Of a DNA stretch of 64,000 bases, positions 33,694 to 42,052 are shown piece by piece. Made by a program: the position numbers and the translations under genes. The stretch is taken from assembly GCF_037976325.1 (NCBI RefSeq), contig NZ_CP150265.1, positions 2,289,501 through 2,353,500 of the forward strand. Reading direction: 5' to 3'. Position 1 is the first letter of the stretch; each line of letters begins with the position of its first letter. A model generated the notes under the pieces. The model was not told the DNA's origin, made no database searches, and saw nothing but the letters and a program-made list of their open reading frames with translations. This DNA comes from Paenibacillus sp. FSL K6-3182. Lineage in GTDB: Bacteria > Bacillota > Bacilli > Paenibacillales > Paenibacillaceae.

Positions 33694-35349
33694 ATGGATC
33701 GAATTGTAGCTGCCAGAGGCGTTGAACTGCGTTGCAAAGGCTGGAGGCAGGAGGCGCTGCTGCGAATGCTAGAGAATGTTCTTGAAAATGGCGAAAACCA
33801 ACAAGAGCTTACTGTCTATGCTGCACTCGCCAAAGCGGCGCGTAATTGGGACTCCTATCATGCAATTGTCAGCACGCTCAAATCATTAGAGGAAGATGAG
33901 ACGCTGGTCATTCAATCAGGCAAGCCTATCGGTATTATGAGAACACATAAGTACGCTCCAATTGTTGTAATGGCGAATTGCAACATTGTTGGCAAATGGG
34001 CAACGAGCGACAATTTCTATAAATATCAAGAACAGGGATTAATCGTTTGGGGCGGTTTGACCGCGGCAGCTTGGCAATATATCGGTTCACAAGGTGTCAT
34101 ACAAGGAACCTATGAGATTTTTCAATCGATAGCTAGAATGCATTACGACTGCAATCTGGCTGGGAAGTTTATTTTGACAGCCGGTCTCGGAGGAATGGGC
34201 GGCGCACAGCCGCTTGCAGGAACGATGGCGGGTGCCGTTATTTTATGCGTAGAAGTGTCTGAGGCTAGAATCGACAAACGTATCGAGGTCGGCTATTTGC
34301 AGAAAAAAACGGCAAGCTTGGATGAGGCTTTGGAATGGATTCAAGCAGCTTGTGCGAATAAGGAGAGCTTGTCAGTCGGTCTTCTTGGCAACGCAGCCGA
34401 TATTTATCCTGAACTGATACGCAGAGGCATTCAGCCTGACGTTGTAACCGATCAGACGTCGGCGCATGATCTCATGTACGGATATATCCCTTCAGGCTAC
34501 AGTTTAGATAAGGTTGCTGAGCTGCGCAGAACAAAACCGGATCAGCTTCAAGCGGATGCAAGAGCTTCTATCGCATTAGAAGTTGAGGCGATGCTGGAGT
34601 TTCAGCGCAGAGGTGCAGTCGTTTTTGACAACGGCAACAATATTCGTTCGCAGGCTGTACAAAATGGCGTTACAAATGCTTTTGATATTCCTGTGTTTAC
34701 CGAAGCGTTTCTAAGACCGCTGTTTTCTCGTGCGATTGGGCCGTTCCGCTGGGTCGCTTTGAGCGGTGAGGTTTGTGATATTCGCAAGATTGATCAATAT
34801 ATATTGGAGCATTTCAGCGATAACGAGGTTGTAGTCAACTGGATTCGCTTAGCGAATCAGTATGTTCCGGTCGAGGGCTTGCCTGCGCGCATTGGCTGGT
34901 TCGGTCATGGCGATCGGACGAAGCTGGCACTAGCGGTGAACGCCATGGTTCAAGCTGGCGAGCTAAGCGGTCCCATTGCCTTCTCGCGTGATCACCTCGA
35001 TGCGGGAGCGATGGCTCACCCGAATATTATGACGGAGAACATGAAGGATGGCAGCGATGCAATATCGGATTGGCCGCTGCTTAATGCAATGATTAACTGT
35101 TCATCGATGGCTGATCTTGTAGCGATACACTCTGGCGGCGGCGGCTACAGCGGATATATGACAAGCGCGGGTGTCACGCTCGTTGCAGATGGCACATCCG
35201 ATGCAGAGCTTCGATTAAAAACGACGCTAGACAATGACACAGGCCTTGGCGTACTTCGATATGCTGACGCTGGTTATGAGGAAGCGCTGGATGAAGTAAG
35301 CAAAAAGGGAATACGTCGAATTGATACGAATCGGAAGGAGAATGCATGA
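33694..35349 (+). CDS. Urocanate hydratase paralogue (probable thiourocanate hydratase)
   Basis: 551 residues, urocanase family: RGVELRCKGWRQEALLRMLENVL, KAARNWDSYHAIV, IQSGKPIGIMRTH, the NAD+-binding TAGLGGMGGAQPLAGTM, FDNGNNIR, GPFRWVALSG, RDHLDAGAMAHPN, DGSDAISDWPLLNA. Two active-site differences from classical HutU: the Cys of LFCRG is Ser345 (RPLFSRAIGPFRW), and the HHGGGVGMGFSQH loop reads HSGGGGYSGYMTS. The substrate is therefore probably a modified urocanate. In the proposed pathway it hydrates 2-thiourocanate with internal redox to a thiohydantoin propionate. No hutG or hutI is nearby. First gene of the operon; overlaps the DUF917 gene by four bases. Confidence 0.85.
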   Translation: MDRIVAARGVELRCKGWRQEALLRMLENVLENGENQQELTVYAALAKAARNWDSYHAIVSTLKSLEEDETLVIQSGKPIGIMRTHKYAPIVVMANCNIVGKWATSDNFYKYQEQGLIVWGGLTAAAWQYIGSQGVIQGTYEIFQSIARMHYDCNLAGKFILTAGLGGMGGAQPLAGTMAGAVILCVEVSEARIDKRIEVGYLQKKTASLDEALEWIQAACANKESLSVGLLGNAADIYPELIRRGIQPDVVTDQTSAHDLMYGYIPSGYSLDKVAELRRTKPDQLQADARASIALEVEAMLEFQRRGAVVFDNGNNIRSQAVQNGVTNAFDIPVFTEAFLRPLFSRAIGPFRWVALSGEVCDIRKIDQYILEHFSDNEVVVNWIRLANQYVPVEGLPARIGWFGHGDRTKLALAVNAMVQAGELSGPIAFSRDHLDAGAMAHPNIMTENMKDGSDAISDWPLLNAMINCSSMADLVAIHSGGGGYSGYMTSAGVTLVADGTSDAELRLKTTLDNDTGLGVLRYADAGYEEALDEVSKKGIRRIDTNRKENA

Positions 35350-36446
35350 TGCGTGAATTAACGATAGAGGATGTAAAAGCAGCAGTAAGAGGAGGGGCAG
35401 TATTCGCATCCGGAGGCGGGGGCTGGGTTGATCATGGCCTTGAGATTGGCGGGGCAGCAGTAGGCATTGCTAGACCAAAGCTGGTTTCGGTTGATGAGCT
35501 GCCTGATGATGCCATTATTGTGACAGCGACGGCGATTGGCGCACCAGCAGGAAATGACTGGGAAATGTGGGGCATTGATTATATTAAGGCTGTTCAGCTG
35601 CTGATGGACAACTATGACGGCAAGGTTGTAGGGGTTATGACACCGCAAAACGGCATGTCGAGCACCATTAATGGCTGGCTTCCAGCTGCGGCGCTCGGTC
35701 TGGTTGTCGTTGATGCGACTGGTGATATTCGTGCGCATCCAACAGGCAAGATGGGTTCGATGGGCCTTGCTTCCCGCACCGATTATGAAACGATTCAGGT
35801 CGTTGTTGGCGGACGCAGAGATACGGGTTCTTATTTGGAGCTCGTTGTAAAAGGCACGCCAGCTAAGACATCGAACATTTTGCGGACAGCTGCAGATATG
35901 TCGGGAGGATTTATCGCTTCTGCTCGCCATCCTATTCCAGCATCTTATGTGAAGGAGCATGCAGCGATTGGCGGCATTTCGTTAGCGCTTGATCTAGGTT
36001 ATGCGATGATCGAGGCTGAGCCGAATGGCGCGGAAGCGATTATGGAAACGGTTTGCAGTAAAACAAATGGACAGATCATCGGTCGCGGTGTCGTTTTGAA
36101 AAAGGATGTTCATTATTCAGGCGCTTTCGATATTGGCACCATTACAATGGCGGATGGATCAGGCGGTCAACTGACGATGCATGTCATGAATGAATATATG
36201 GCTGTGGATGATGCTGACGGCAAGCGACTTACAACTTATCCGGATGTTATTACGACCTTTGAAGCAGCAACAGGTTTGCCGATCAGCGTAGGCGGCGTGA
36301 AGGAAGGGATGGAGATCGCATTGTTTGCAATCGACAAGCAATTTGTCCCTTTAAGCTCCAGCGTGAAAGACCCTACCGTATATCCAGAGGTGGAAAAGGC
36401 GCTTGGCATACCGCTTGCTGAATATGGCTTGAAGGGTATCGTCTAG
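35346..36446 (+). CDS. DUF917 family protein (probable thiohydantoin desulfurase)
   Basis: 366 residues covering a full DUF917 protein. Features: FASGGGGWVDHGLEIG at the N-terminus, TATAIGAPAGNDWEMWGIDYIKAVQLL, DATGDIRAHPTGKMGSMGL, and a C-terminal beta-domain (GRGVVLKKDVHYSGAFDIGTITMAD, LTTYPDVITTFEAATGLP). From memory the family has been renamed S-methyl thiohydantoin desulfurase; this could not be looked up. Between a urocanase paralogue and a hydantoinase it fits removal of the ring sulfur (as H2S or methanethiol), giving hydantoin-5-propionate. Translationally coupled to the urocanase gene. Confidence 0.8.
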   Translation: MMRELTIEDVKAAVRGGAVFASGGGGWVDHGLEIGGAAVGIARPKLVSVDELPDDAIIVTATAIGAPAGNDWEMWGIDYIKAVQLLMDNYDGKVVGVMTPQNGMSSTINGWLPAAALGLVVVDATGDIRAHPTGKMGSMGLASRTDYETIQVVVGGRRDTGSYLELVVKGTPAKTSNILRTAADMSGGFIASARHPIPASYVKEHAAIGGISLALDLGYAMIEAEPNGAEAIMETVCSKTNGQIIGRGVVLKKDVHYSGAFDIGTITMADGSGGQLTMHVMNEYMAVDDADGKRLTTYPDVITTFEAATGLPISVGGVKEGMEIALFAIDKQFVPLSSSVKDPTVYPEVEKALGIPLAEYGLKGIV

Positions 36447-36491
36447 CACGATCATTCTAATTTATCGATATCTACTAAGAAGGTGCCTGTT

Positions 36492-38051
36492 ATGAATGAA
36501 GTTATAGATGGTATCGGTTTGGAGGATACACAGTCGTCCGAACGATTGGTTACGCTTGATGGCAATACGCTCACGATTCGCGAGCTTGAGCAAATTGCAT
36601 TGGAAGGTTATCGCGTGGAGTGCTCGCAGCATGCATTGAAGCGAGTAGAGGAGGCTCATGTTCTCATTCATGAGCTTGCCGCCGAAGGCATTCCGATCTA
36701 TGGGCTAAACCGCGGCGTAGGTCTTAATAAAGATCGAACCATTACAACGGAGATGTATGAACAGTTTAACCGCAATCTTATTTATTCCCATTCGGCGGCT
36801 ATTGCGCCTGCTGCTTCTGAGCAGCAGGTGCGAGCCGTGCTCGTTGCCAGGCTAAATTCATTGCTTATTGGTTGTACAGGTGTGCAGCCTGCGGTCGTAC
36901 GCATGTATCAGGATTTGCTTAACGCAGCTATCCATCCGATCATTCCGCTTCGAGGATCTGTTGGCGCAGGCGACATCTCGGTTTTGTCTCATATCGGCTT
37001 AACGATGATGGGAGAAGGAAATGTGAATTACAAAGGCCAAATGATGAGCGCGGAAATGGCTTTTCAAGCTGAGGGGATTACTCCTGTGAAGCTGGGGCCA
37101 AAGGATGCACTGGCCATTGTAAGCTCCAATGCGCTGTCCGCGGGCACTGGTGCACTGGCAGCAGCAGCGGCTTTAAAGCTGCTCGGTACGGCAGATGCTA
37201 TTTTTGCATTGTCGCTTGAAGCGCTTCGGGGATGCATGAATCCGCTTGATCCGGCGTTATTTGAGGTAAGGCCATTCGAGGGAGCTGCAGCAAGCGCGGC
37301 AAATGTGAGAAGTTATTTGCAAGGCGGAACGCTGCAGCAGTCAAGTAAAAACGATAAAATTCAAGATCCGCTCAGCTTTCGCAGTGCTTGCCATGTACAT
37401 GGCGCAGCTCGTGATGCGCTTGCTTATGCGACAAGGCTGCTGCTCATTCAATTAAACGGATCTGATGATAATCCTTGTGTATTAATAGATGAAAGAAGAG
37501 TAGTGCCCTCCTCAAACTTTGACGTAACCTCATGGACCGTGGCGTTTGAGATGGTAGCGATAGCGCTAAGTCATGTATCCAAAATAAGCTGCTACAGATC
37601 ACTTAAGCTCGGAACGCCATCCTTTACCGGTCTGGAGAGGTTTCTAGCCCCAAATCCTGAGTCTATCGCTTTCGGAACGCTTCAAAAAACATACACCTCC
37701 CTTGATGCGGAAATCCGCTTGCTCTCTAATCCGGTATCTGCTGATTATTTATCGCTGGCAGGCGACATGGAGGATCATGCAAACAATACACCGCTCGTCA
37801 TTCGTAAGCTCGAAGACATTATCGATCGCTTAACCTACATTATAGGGATGGAAGCGCTGCATGCAGCCCAAGCCATTGATTTACGCGGTATACAAGCTGA
37901 ATTAGGCATAGGCTCGGCCGCTGTTTATTCACAAATTCGCAGTGCAGTGCCTATGTTGACGGAAGATCGTCCGCTAACCCCAGATATTTCTGCTATGTAT
38001 GAGCTTATTCGCAGCGGCATTCAATTGAGAGGAGGAGCAAATGGTGAATAA
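36492..38051 (+). CDS. Histidine ammonia-lyase paralogue lacking the MIO serine (probable ergothionase)
   Basis: 519 residues from ATG 36492, with AAGAAGG 8 bases upstream (a GTG at 36483 overlaps that site). HAL fold: YGLNRGVGLNKD, RLNSLLIGCTGVQ, FEVRPFEGAAASAANVR, IQDPLSFRSACHVHGAARDAL, NGSDDNPCV. The MIO-forming loop, normally GSVGASGDLAPLAH, here reads GSVGAGDISVLSH (residues 155-167): the Ser of Ala-Ser-Gly is deleted, so the MIO group cannot form. Trimethylammonium is already a good leaving group, and ergothionases are, from memory, MIO-free members of this superfamily. Proposed reaction: ergothioneine to thiourocanate plus trimethylamine. Overlaps the next gene by 11 bases. Confidence 0.85.
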   Translation: MNEVIDGIGLEDTQSSERLVTLDGNTLTIRELEQIALEGYRVECSQHALKRVEEAHVLIHELAAEGIPIYGLNRGVGLNKDRTITTEMYEQFNRNLIYSHSAAIAPAASEQQVRAVLVARLNSLLIGCTGVQPAVVRMYQDLLNAAIHPIIPLRGSVGAGDISVLSHIGLTMMGEGNVNYKGQMMSAEMAFQAEGITPVKLGPKDALAIVSSNALSAGTGALAAAAALKLLGTADAIFALSLEALRGCMNPLDPALFEVRPFEGAAASAANVRSYLQGGTLQQSSKNDKIQDPLSFRSACHVHGAARDALAYATRLLLIQLNGSDDNPCVLIDERRVVPSSNFDVTSWTVAFEMVAIALSHVSKISCYRSLKLGTPSFTGLERFLAPNPESIAFGTLQKTYTSLDAEIRLLSNPVSADYLSLAGDMEDHANNTPLVIRKLEDIIDRLTYIIGMEALHAAQAIDLRGIQAELGIGSAAVYSQIRSAVPMLTEDRPLTPDISAMYELIRSGIQLRGGANGE

Positions 38052-39411
38052 CAGCTATGATCTCGTCATTTATGGAAATCTCGTACTTCCAGGGGGCGTC
38101 GCATACCATTCCGCAGTTGGAATCAAGGACGGTAAAATTGTTCGTATTGGTGATAGAGACGACACGGACATGGCTGCCGCAACAGAAAAGATTAATGCCG
38201 AAGGCAGCTATGTGCTGCCTGGTGCAGTCGACGCTCATGTCCATTGTTACAGCTCACTTGACGAAGGGTTTTACACAGCGAGTGCGGCTGCAGCTGCCGG
38301 AGGCGTAACAACGATTATTGAAATGCCTTATGATGCGACGGGGATGATCTGTACGCTTTCTGCTTTCGAGGAAAAAAAACAGCAGCTGGAACAGCAATCC
38401 ATCGTTGATATGGCGATGCTTGTTACGATTCATAAGCAAGATGGTTATGAGCATATCCGCCAGCTTGCCGAGGCCGGTGCATGCGGCTTTAAAGTATCGA
38501 TGTTTAATACAGATTCCTTCCGCTTTCCGCGAATAGATGACGGACAATTGCTTGATTCGTTTGCGGTTATTGCTGAAACAGGTTGTCCGGTTGGCGTGCA
38601 TGCGGAAAACGATGAGATCGTCCGCAGATATATTGATAAATATCGCTCCCAAGGTGCAGATCCACGTTCGCATGGCTGGAGCAGGCCGAAAGTAAGTGAA
38701 TCAGCCGCAGCGCTGACCGCTATGGAGCTTGCTTATGAGACAGGAGTCAAACTGCATTTATATCATTGTACGTATCCGCGTATTTTTCAGCTGGTGGACT
38801 ATTTCCGTTCAATCGGAGCGAAAGTCACTGCGGAAACCTGTACCCACTATTTGACGCTAAGTGAAGAAGATATGCCGCGTTTGCAGGCGAAAGGTAAAAT
38901 CAATCCACCGCTTCGCACGAAGCAGGATAAAGAGGATTTATGGGACTTATTGAAAACCGGATCGATCGATATGATTACTTCCGATCATGCTCCGTGGCTA
39001 ATTGGGCGTAAATCAGACGCGGATATTTTTAATAATGCTTCAGGTGCTCCCGGAGTGGAACATTTGCTTCCGATTATTTACAGCGAGGGCGTGGCTAAAG
39101 GGAAATTGGCGCTTACCGACATGGTCAGGCTGATCAGTCAAAGGCCTGCTGATGTATTTGGGCTTGGTCATCGCAAAGGAAGATTAACAGATGGTTACGA
39201 TGCGGATATCGCGATTATCGATCCTGCTGCAGCTTGGACGCTAGATGAGCGTGAGCTTCAATCGAGTGCTGGCTGGAGTGCTTATAACGGAATGAGTATG
39301 CAAGGTAAAGTAACGCACACGCTCGTAAGGGGAACGCTTGTGTATGAAGCGGGAGCTGTTACCGGCAAGGCGGGTCATGGCGAATTTATTAGAGCAGAGC
39401 ATCTTGCTTAA
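38041..39411 (+). CDS. Hydantoinase/dihydropyrimidinase-like amidohydrolase
   Basis: 456 residues, cyclic amidohydrolase family (hydantoinase, allantoinase, dihydroorotase). Metal ligands: DAHVH (His66, His68), carboxylated Lys in GFKVSMF (Lys151), His in VGVHAEND (His187), His in LYHCTYP (His242), catalytic Asp in TSDHAPW (Asp315). C-terminal beta-sandwich motif GRLTDGYDADIAIID. It opens five- or six-membered cyclic amides; in this pathway it would hydrolyse hydantoin-5-propionate to N-carbamoyl-glutamate. ATG 38041 follows GAGGAGG and overlaps the lyase stop, so translation is coupled. Confidence 0.88.
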   Translation: MVNNSYDLVIYGNLVLPGGVAYHSAVGIKDGKIVRIGDRDDTDMAAATEKINAEGSYVLPGAVDAHVHCYSSLDEGFYTASAAAAAGGVTTIIEMPYDATGMICTLSAFEEKKQQLEQQSIVDMAMLVTIHKQDGYEHIRQLAEAGACGFKVSMFNTDSFRFPRIDDGQLLDSFAVIAETGCPVGVHAENDEIVRRYIDKYRSQGADPRSHGWSRPKVSESAAALTAMELAYETGVKLHLYHCTYPRIFQLVDYFRSIGAKVTAETCTHYLTLSEEDMPRLQAKGKINPPLRTKQDKEDLWDLLKTGSIDMITSDHAPWLIGRKSDADIFNNASGAPGVEHLLPIIYSEGVAKGKLALTDMVRLISQRPADVFGLGHRKGRLTDGYDADIAIIDPAAAWTLDERELQSSAGWSAYNGMSMQGKVTHTLVRGTLVYEAGAVTGKAGHGEFIRAEHLA

Positions 39412-39438
39412 TCATTTTGCGAGAGAGGAGTGAATGGG

Positions 39439-40713
39439 ATGGGTAGCAAAATGGATAGACTGGTGCCAAGTGTATCTCGAATGATGTCTGATATTGAACA
39501 TCTATCGATGTTTGTTGATCCATCAAAACCCGGCTGGACGCGTCGTCCATTTACGAAGCAGTATGCTGACGGCAGGTGCTGGCTGACCGAGAAAATGGAG
39601 GAAGCGGGCCTGTCTGTTTCGCTGGATGCAGCTTCAAATTTGATAGGCAGCTTGTCTGGCAGCGATCTGGATTTAGCGCCTATCATGATTGGCTCCCATA
39701 CAGATACCGTTACTGGCGGCGGGCGATTCGATGGAATCATAGGAGTGCTAGCCGGCATAGAAATTGCCCGTCTACTTCAACAATCAGGAACGCAGCTTAG
39801 GCATCCGCTGCAAATTGTCGATTTCACGGCAGAGGAGCCGAGTGAGTTTGGCATCTCCACGATTGGGAGCAGAGGGATGGTCGGCAATTTGCCTGAAGCG
39901 ATGCTGGAGCTTAGCGACGATACTGGGCTGAAGCTTAGTGATGCGATTAATCAACAAGGCGGAAATGTCGAACGGTTGACAAGTGAGGCGAGGCAGGTGG
40001 GTGATGTAGCGCTCTACCTTGAGCTTCATATCGAGCAAGGTCCGGTGCTGGAGCAATCAGGCCATCAACTTGGAGCGGTGCTCGGTATCGTAGGTATTCA
40101 TCGCTATCGTGTCACGCTCAAAGGTGCGCCAAATCATGCAGGGACGACGCCGATGACGCTTCGTAACGATGCGCTGGCAGGCTTTTGCGAGATTGGTTTA
40201 GCATTTGAACGTCACTGCAACGATCATGCAAGCGTAGCCGTAGGCACGATCGGCAAAGTGACGAATGAGCCGAATGCATCCAATGTCGTGCCCGGCCTCG
40301 TTCGTTTTGAGCTTGAAATCCGTTCGCTAGATCGTAAGGTGGCTGACGCGGTTTACGCCGCTTTTGCTGCGGAGACGATCCAGATTGCTGCAAGGCGAGG
40401 CCTTCGTTTGTCGCTTGAGCTGCTGTCGAAGTCAGATTCCGTCATTGTCAAAAAGTCTGTGCTGGGTGGAGTGCTTGCAGCCTGTGCTTCTGTTGCTCCA
40501 GCTATTCACCTCGCAAGCGGGGCGGGGCATGATGCGAACCAGCTTGCGCGCATTGCGCCAATCGGCATGATCTTTGTTCCTAGCAAGGATGGCAGAAGCC
40601 ATTGTCCCGAGGAATGGACCGATGAGGATGATATTGCTGCGGGAACGCAGGCTCTAGCCGCCGCATTGCTTTATTTTGATAAGGAGGATTTAAGCGGGTG
40701 GCATGATGGCTAA
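39439..40713 (+). CDS. M20 amidase, hydantoinase/carbamoylase family (1)
   Basis: 424 residues from ATG 39439 (AGGAG 8 bases upstream; an in-frame GTG at 39430 abuts that site). Bimetal motifs: IGSHTDTVTGGGRFDGIIGV, FTAEEPSEFGIS, LELHIEQGPVLE, GAPNHAGTTPM (dimer-interface lid His), and GRSHCPEEW with the last His ligand. The family hydrolyses N-carbamoyl-amino acids, allantoate and ureidoglycolate. Proposed role: N-carbamoyl-glutamate to glutamate, CO2 and NH3. The sequence after the EE pair (PSEFG) departs from the more common GVRFG seen in the next gene. Confidence 0.87.
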   Translation: MGSKMDRLVPSVSRMMSDIEHLSMFVDPSKPGWTRRPFTKQYADGRCWLTEKMEEAGLSVSLDAASNLIGSLSGSDLDLAPIMIGSHTDTVTGGGRFDGIIGVLAGIEIARLLQQSGTQLRHPLQIVDFTAEEPSEFGISTIGSRGMVGNLPEAMLELSDDTGLKLSDAINQQGGNVERLTSEARQVGDVALYLELHIEQGPVLEQSGHQLGAVLGIVGIHRYRVTLKGAPNHAGTTPMTLRNDALAGFCEIGLAFERHCNDHASVAVGTIGKVTNEPNASNVVPGLVRFELEIRSLDRKVADAVYAAFAAETIQIAARRGLRLSLELLSKSDSVIVKKSVLGGVLAACASVAPAIHLASGAGHDANQLARIAPIGMIFVPSKDGRSHCPEEWTDEDDIAAGTQALAAALLYFDKEDLSGWHDG

Positions 40714-41956
40714 GGCTCAGCATGTACAGGTCAACGGTAAACGGTTATGGGATTCGATTCAAGCTTTGGGTTTAATCGGCGCAGATCCAAGCGGCGGTGT
40801 AACACGGCTATCACTCAGCAATGAGGAATTAATAGCGAGGCAATTTATTATCAGTGAAATGAAAGCAGCAGGACTAGAAGTCAGGCAGGATGAGGCGGGC
40901 AATCTGATTGGGCGATTGGAGGGGGAGGAGCAACGGGCAGGAGCTGTAGTGACGGGCTCTCATATCGATACGGTCATTCAAGCAGGCCAATTCGATGGAG
41001 CGCTTGGTGTTCTTGGCGGTATTGAGGTTTTGCGAACGATCAAGGAGCAGTCAATCAGGCATGATAGGCCTTTCGAGGTTATTTGCTTTACGGACGAAGA
41101 GGGCGTACGCTTTGGAGCCGGCTATTTGGGAAGCCGTGCGATGGCAAATACTTGGGATGAAAAGTGGCTGGATCTTACTGATTCTTCCGGCATGTCGCTT
41201 CGCGAAGCGATGGAGCATAGCGGCTTGAACCCCGATTACGCAGCACTTGCAAGTCGCAGCTCAGAATCCATTCATGCCTATGTTGAGCTTCATATTGAGC
41301 AAGGACGAGTTCTGGAAGAGCTGAATAAAGCGGTTGGCATTGCAACAGCGATTTATGGACATCGCTGGTTCGAAGTGACCATTCATGGACGAGCGGACCA
41401 TGCGGGAACAACGCCCATGAAGTTAAGACAGGATCCGATGCCTGCCGCAGCAGAAGTTGTGCTTGCTGTGGAACAAATCGCAGTGAAGCATGGGGGCGTC
41501 GTAACAACAGGGACGTTTAAGCTTGCGCCAGCCGCAATAAACGTAATTCCGGGTGAAGCGGTGTTTACACTCGATGTTCGGCATGAATCCTTGGAGTCGC
41601 TCAATAAGCTGGAGGTTGCGATAAAAGGCGAGTTGTCACGCCTTACTGCAGCAAGAGGGCTGACCTACGCTATCCGGACATTAGATGCTGCTGTGCCTGT
41701 ACAAACGTCGGAGTATATTGCAAAAGTGATTACAGATAGCTGTGAGGATGCTGGTTTGCCTGCGGAGTATATGATTTGCGGCGCAGGTCATGATGCGGTG
41801 GTCATGAGTGAATTAGCGGAAATGGGGCTCATCTTGGTACGTTCAAAGGATGGTATCAGTCATCATCCACTTGAATGGAGCAGCCGAGAGGACTGTGAAG
41901 CAGGAGTAAACGTACTGCTGCAAACGCTTATTCAGCTAGGAAATGATGTAAATTAA
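40703..41956 (+). CDS. M20 amidase, hydantoinase/carbamoylase family (2)
   Basis: 417 residues, a diverged paralogue of the previous gene with all metal motifs intact: TGSHIDTVIQAGQFDGALGV, CFTDEEGVRFGAGYLGSRAM, ELHIEQGRVLEE, GRADHAGTTPM, GAGHDAVVMSELAEMG, DGISHHPLEW. It overlaps the first paralogue by 11 bases; AAGGAGG lies 15 bases before the ATG. Why two are needed is unclear. They may differ in stereochemistry or substrate, for example thiocarbamoyl against carbamoyl, or S-methylated intermediates. Confidence 0.87.
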   Translation: MMAKAQHVQVNGKRLWDSIQALGLIGADPSGGVTRLSLSNEELIARQFIISEMKAAGLEVRQDEAGNLIGRLEGEEQRAGAVVTGSHIDTVIQAGQFDGALGVLGGIEVLRTIKEQSIRHDRPFEVICFTDEEGVRFGAGYLGSRAMANTWDEKWLDLTDSSGMSLREAMEHSGLNPDYAALASRSSESIHAYVELHIEQGRVLEELNKAVGIATAIYGHRWFEVTIHGRADHAGTTPMKLRQDPMPAAAEVVLAVEQIAVKHGGVVTTGTFKLAPAAINVIPGEAVFTLDVRHESLESLNKLEVAIKGELSRLTAARGLTYAIRTLDAAVPVQTSEYIAKVITDSCEDAGLPAEYMICGAGHDAVVMSELAEMGLILVRSKDGISHHPLEWSSREDCEAGVNVLLQTLIQLGNDVN

Positions 41957-41965
41957 TAATTCCGA

Positions 41966-41994
41966 TTGACATAATGGGGTATAAAGTTTAATAA
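41966..41994 (+). promoter_or_regulatory. Promoter of the ABC-transporter half
   Basis: TTGACA (41966-41971), 17-base spacer, TAATAA (41989-41994), just after the second carbamoylase stop. It suggests the importer and IclR genes can be transcribed separately from the enzymes. Confidence 0.6.
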
Positions 41995-42006
41995 TAATGG
42001 TAACAA

Positions 42007-42026
42007 GTTATTGATTAGTGATAATA
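42007..42026 (+). promoter_or_regulatory. Leader element, copy B (candidate IclR-type operator)
   Basis: GTTATTGATTAGTGATAATA, matching 33661-33680 in 17 of 20 positions, lies between the -10 and the AAGGAGG ribosome site of the transporter operon. Same relative placement as copy A, supporting a common regulator. Confidence 0.55.
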
Positions 42027-42052
42027 CATAAGGGAAGGAGGATGACAAACGA

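Noticed and set aside
33694..39411. A standard histidine utilisation (hut) operon
   Set aside because: No hutI or hutG; the lyase lacks the MIO serine and the urocanase has a changed active site; DUF917 and carbamoylases do not belong to hut.
38041..41956. Allantoin or pyrimidine degradation genes
   Set aside because: Family-level match is possible for the amidohydrolase and carbamoylases alone, but the lyase, hydratase and DUF917 genes in the same coupled operon are not explained by it.
41957..42052. Riboswitch upstream of the ABC importer
   Set aside because: The gap is short (96 bases), AT-rich and without a recognisable aptamer fold; promoter plus operator explains it.
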